From: Methanobacteriaceae archaeon
GTDB taxonomy: Archaea > Methanobacteriota > Methanobacteria > Methanobacteriales > Methanobacteriaceae
DNA: 64,000 nucleotides
Direction of reading: 5' to 3'
Assembly (NCBI GenBank): GCA_020854915.1
Contig: JAHKLT010000026.1
Location: forward strand, 1-64,000
Shown here: piece after piece, positions 61,413 through 64,000 of the stretch
How the letters are laid out: every line of letters starts with the position of its first letter
Numbering within the stretch: the stretch's first letter is position 1
Translations under genes and position numbers: made by a program
Notes under the pieces: model-generated
Told to the model about the DNA's origin: nothing
Seen by the model: the letters and a program-made list of their open reading frames with translations, nothing else
Database searches by the model: none

Positions 61413-61823
61413 TTATTTAAGTGGTACAAACATAGAGGATCTTGTAGCACCCATACCTGGGTCACCATGTTGAACTCTTTGTCTTGAAGGTGAAAATTCA
61501 CCAAAGTATGAACCAATCATTTCAGGAGTGATTTCAACTTCTAAAAAGTTCTGTCCATTATATATACCAAATTTAGTACCTACCATTTCAGGTAAAACAA
61601 CCATATCCCTACAATGAGTTTTAATAACAATTGGTTTACCATCATCATTTCCTTCTTTTTTCAATTTTCTTAATTTATCAAGCACGACTTGTTGTCTTGG
61701 TAAAAATCCTCTTTTTAAAGATCTTCTTTGTCTTGCAGGTAATAATTTTATTACTTCGTCTAAAGACATTTCTTGTAATTCTTCAAGAGAATAACCTCTA
61801 TATTTAAATTCTTTTCTTGCCAA
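61413..61823 (-). CDS. rps19: Ribosomal protein uS19
   Basis: A 136-residue S19, archaeal long form. Start TTG after [32 protein letters not shown] (as [14 protein letters not shown]) and [15 protein letters not shown] fit the family. Confidence 0.95.
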   Translation of the reverse strand: MARKEFKYRGYSLEELQEMSLDEVIKLLPARQRRSLKRGFLPRQQVVLDKLRKLKKEGNDDGKPIVIKTHCRDMVVLPEMVGTKFGIYNGQNFLEVEITPEMIGSYFGEFSPSRQRVQHGDPGMGATRSSMFVPLK

Positions 61824-61837
61824 AAAATCACCTCCAA

Positions 61838-62563
61838 TTATCTTCTTTTACCTGTTCTTTTAGCTGCAATTGAACCAACTTTTCTTCCTGGAGGAGCATG
61901 TCTTGAAATAGTAGTAGGACATCCAGGATGTTGTCTGTTACCTCCACCATGAGGGTGGTCAACAGCATTCATAGCAACACCTCTAACAGTCATAGACTTT
62001 TTACCCTTTGCTTTAAGAGCATGCCATCTATTACCTGCTTTAAGGAATGGTTTTTCTTTTCTTCCTCCACCAGCTACAACACCAATACTTGCACGGCATC
62101 TAGGATTAAGATATTTTAATTCACCAGATGGTAATTCTACAACAGATTGATTTGCATCATGAGTGATTAAAGAAGCATAAGTTCCAGAAGAACGAACAAA
62201 ACGACCACCGTCTCCAGGCCTATTTTCTATATTATATATAGGAGTACCTTCAGGAATTTCAGCTAAAGGTAATGTATTACCAAAGCTTATAGGAGCTGAA
62301 ATACCACATTCAATTTCATCCCCAGTTTGAATACTTTCTGGTGCAAGAATATTTCTTTTTTCACCATTTTCAAATACTACTTCTGCAATAGGAGCAGTTC
62401 TACCAGGGTCATGCATAATATCAATGATTTTTCCCTTAATACTGCTTTCTTTTTCCATCGCATCATAAGCTCTATATTGGATTTTATCCTTAAAACGATG
62501 AGAAGCAACACGATGTACAGGAGTTCCTCTTCCTCTTCTTTGAATAATAAGTCTTTTTCCCAT
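61838..62563 (-). CDS. rpl2: Ribosomal protein uL2
   Basis: A 241-residue L2. [18 protein letters not shown] at the start, [23 protein letters not shown] (as TYASLITHD), and the peptidyl-transferase region [17 protein letters not shown] are clear. GGAGGAT precedes the ATG. Confidence 0.96.
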   Translation of the reverse strand: MGKRLIIQRRGRGTPVHRVASHRFKDKIQYRAYDAMEKESSIKGKIIDIMHDPGRTAPIAEVVFENGEKRNILAPESIQTGDEIECGISAPISFGNTLPLAEIPEGTPIYNIENRPGDGGRFVRSSGTYASLITHDANQSVVELPSGELKYLNPRCRASIGVVAGGGRKEKPFLKAGNRWHALKAKGKKSMTVRGVAMNAVDHPHGGGNRQHPGCPTTISRHAPPGRKVGSIAAKRTGKRR

Positions 62564-62575
62564 TGAAAATCCTCC

Positions 62576-62836
62576 TTAGAATACTCCCATTTTAATAGCT
62601 ATGTCTTCTGCAATATCTTCAGTAATTAATTTAACATAAGCTATTTTTAATCCTTTAGAATTATAATGAGTATTTACTCTTTCTACTTTTTCACCAAATA
62701 ACTTTTCAAAAGCATTCTTAATAGATTTTTTAGTTGATTTATGATTAACAACAAAAACAAGTTCGTTATTTTGGTCAATTAAATTCATAGTTTTCTCAGT
62801 AACATGAGGTTTTACAATAATTGTGTATGGATCCAT
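62576..62836 (-). CDS. rpl23: Ribosomal protein uL23
   Basis: An 86-residue L23. KPHVTEKTMNLIDQNNELVFVV (as PHVTEKTMN) is the family start. ATG 62836 follows GGTGAT; the frame extends to 62854 but no site supports that start. Confidence 0.94.
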   Translation of the reverse strand: MDPYTIIVKPHVTEKTMNLIDQNNELVFVVNHKSTKKSIKNAFEKLFGEKVERVNTHYNSKGLKIAYVKLITEDIAEDIAIKMGVF

Positions 62837-62857
62837 AATAATCACCTTTTCCAATTA

Positions 62858-63622
62858 TTATTGGAATAATCCTCCAATTTTTTCAATTGCGGATTTAGTA
62901 AAAATAGTAAGTCTTCCGGGGTGAGTACCTGGAGCTAATAATTCAGCATTAAGATTTTCTACACTAACCACATCTAAACCAGCATGGTTTCTAGCACCTA
63001 AACTAATGCCTTTATCCTGATCAACTACTAAAAGAGGACCTTTTGTATTTTTATATTTACGGCCTCTGGTTTTCCCTCTACCAGCTCTAATTTTTTTCCC
63101 GTTTTTAGCACGAATAATATCTTCAAAAACCCCTAAACTTTTAAATATTTCACGAGTTTCTTTTGTTTTCTTAACAGAATTGATATCATCTTCAACTACT
63201 ATAGGAAATTCCTCAATATTTTCAATATTATGACCTCTACTTTCAACAAGATCTTTATTAGAGGTAGCTGCAATAGCTGATCTAATTGCAAATCTTCTTT
63301 CTTTAATATTGATTTTTTCATGATGATTTTTTTGAGCTCTTGTAGGATGAGCTTGTCTACCTCCTACAGCAAGTGGAATAAATGCAGTTTTTGAACCATT
63401 TTTAATTCTAGGAACCATAGCTGCACCTCTACCAGAACCCCAAGATTCAGCAGAAGTTCTTTTACCAGCCATAGGGTCATTTCCCCAAGGTTGTACCCTA
63501 GCTGTTTGAGCAGAAATAACAGCTCTTTTAATAAGATCTGACCTAAACTCTTCATTAAAGATTTCAGGGAGTTCTATATCTCCAGCAACATTACCTTCTT
63601 TAGAATAAACATTAACTTTCAT
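62858..63622 (-). CDS. rpl4: Ribosomal protein uL4 (L1e/L4 family)
   Basis: A 254-residue L4. NDPMAGKRTSAESWGSGRGAAMVPRIKNG (as GKRTSAESWGSGRG), KKIRAGRGKTRGRKYK and HAGLDVVSVENLNAELLAPG (as AGLDVVSVENLN) fit the archaeal form. The start is at ATG 63622. Confidence 0.95.
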   Translation of the reverse strand: MKVNVYSKEGNVAGDIELPEIFNEEFRSDLIKRAVISAQTARVQPWGNDPMAGKRTSAESWGSGRGAAMVPRIKNGSKTAFIPLAVGGRQAHPTRAQKNHHEKINIKERRFAIRSAIAATSNKDLVESRGHNIENIEEFPIVVEDDINSVKKTKETREIFKSLGVFEDIIRAKNGKKIRAGRGKTRGRKYKNTKGPLLVVDQDKGISLGARNHAGLDVVSVENLNAELLAPGTHPGRLTIFTKSAIEKIGGLFQ

Positions 63623-63624
63623 TA

Positions 63625-64000
63625 TTATACACCCTGTTTAGATTTAGTGTTTATATGATTTATCTGAGGCAAATCATCTGATTTTTTAGGTCTCATTGCT
63701 TTTCTAAGAATAATTAATCTTTTAGATGGTCCAGGTATTGAACCTTTCATCAATATATAATCATTTTTAACAAGACCATATTTAATAAATCCACCATCAG
63801 GATTAATTTGATCTACTTCATCAGAAGAAGCGATTTTTAAAATCTTTTTATTGAATTCTGTCCTTTTATGGTATCCCATTTGACCTGCTTGAGCAACAGT
63901 CCACATAGTCCTAGAAGGAGTCCAAGGACCTATAGAACCTACATGTCTTGCTTTACTACTTCTTGCAGCTTTACCATATTGAATTCTGATACCCCACCTT
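63625..64000 (-). CDS. rpl3: Ribosomal protein uL3, C-terminal part (cut by window edge)
   Basis: The minus-strand frame stays open to the window end. It includes WGIRIQYGKAARSSKARH, HVGSIGPWTPSRTMWTVAQ and AGQMGYHKRTEFNKKI (each a short section of one continuous frame), the typical W-T-P loop of L3, and ends with KSKQGV. The methionine at 63906 is internal and not the start. The gene begins beyond the window, presumably heading the S10-type chain. Confidence 0.94.
   Translation of the reverse strand, partial: RWGIRIQYGKAARSSKARHVGSIGPWTPSRTMWTVAQAGQMGYHKRTEFNKKILKIASSDEVDQINPDGGFIKYGLVKNDYILMKGSIPGPSKRLIILRKAMRPKKSDDLPQINHINTKSKQGV

Overview
The window is A+T-rich archaeal DNA from a methanogen of the Methanobacteriales, most likely a Methanobrevibacter-type organism. 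The pointers are the coenzyme M genes (comA, comDE), a methanogenesis-marker-16 protein, an HdrCBA set, F420 synthesis (cofC), sn-glycerol-1-phosphate dehydrogenase, the archaeal mevalonate branch through isopentenyl phosphate, archaeal ribosomal and RNA polymerase genes, and TarIJ-like polymer genes. Species cannot be fixed from the sequence. Starts are mostly preceded by GGAGGT/GGTGAT-type ribosome binding sites, and many genes start with TTG or GTG.

Left third (1-27 kb), mixed housekeeping and accessory: a truncated IS630-type transposase at the edge; a tarJ-tarI-like pair and a methyltransferase; argJ; a 401-residue membrane protein with a nucleotide-cyclase/GGDEF-like domain overlapping a gene for a NYN/PIN-type nuclease; a metallophosphoesterase; nac, rpiA, UPF0179, egsA; then on the plus strand proS, cofC and thiD; an ABC transporter of the nitrate/sulfonate/taurine class split by an opposite-strand coiled-coil gene; purA; a four-gene block of small acidic orphans; dapL; a large acidic membrane-anchored protein; gltX; a second methyltransferase.

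Middle (27.8-36 kb), coenzyme M and sulfur: UPF0280 diverges from a plus-strand operon comA - mmp16 - hdrC - hdrB - hdrA, which converges on comD-comE. These Hdr subunits look like a divergent paralogue: HdrB lacks one cysteine of its second CCG motif, and HdrA carries a C-terminal MvhD-like domain without any cysteine.

Right half (35.8-64 kb), all on the minus strand: the archaeal rps13-rps4-rps11-rpoD-rpl18e-rpl13-rps9-rpoN-rpoK-eno-ferredoxin-rps2-mvk-ipk-fni-rnj-idsA chain, headed by tRNA-Ser(GGA), and upstream of it the S10/spc-type chain from rpl3 (cut by the window end) to secY-adkA-EMC3-like-rpl34e-cmk-rpl14e-truB. mvk, ipk, fni and idsA together make the C5 units and prenyl chains that, with egsA, give archaeal ether lipids.

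Non-coding structure: a 91/92-bp element present twice in opposite orientation (8559-8650 and 47824-47914), a related 114-bp element at 19562-19675 with perfect 11-bp terminal inverted repeats, a G+C-rich possibly structured RNA next to tRNA-Ser, similar hairpins ahead of rps13 and rpl19e, and palindromes upstream of the ribbon-helix-helix gene and of the ABC binding-protein gene. No rRNA genes or CRISPR arrays were seen.
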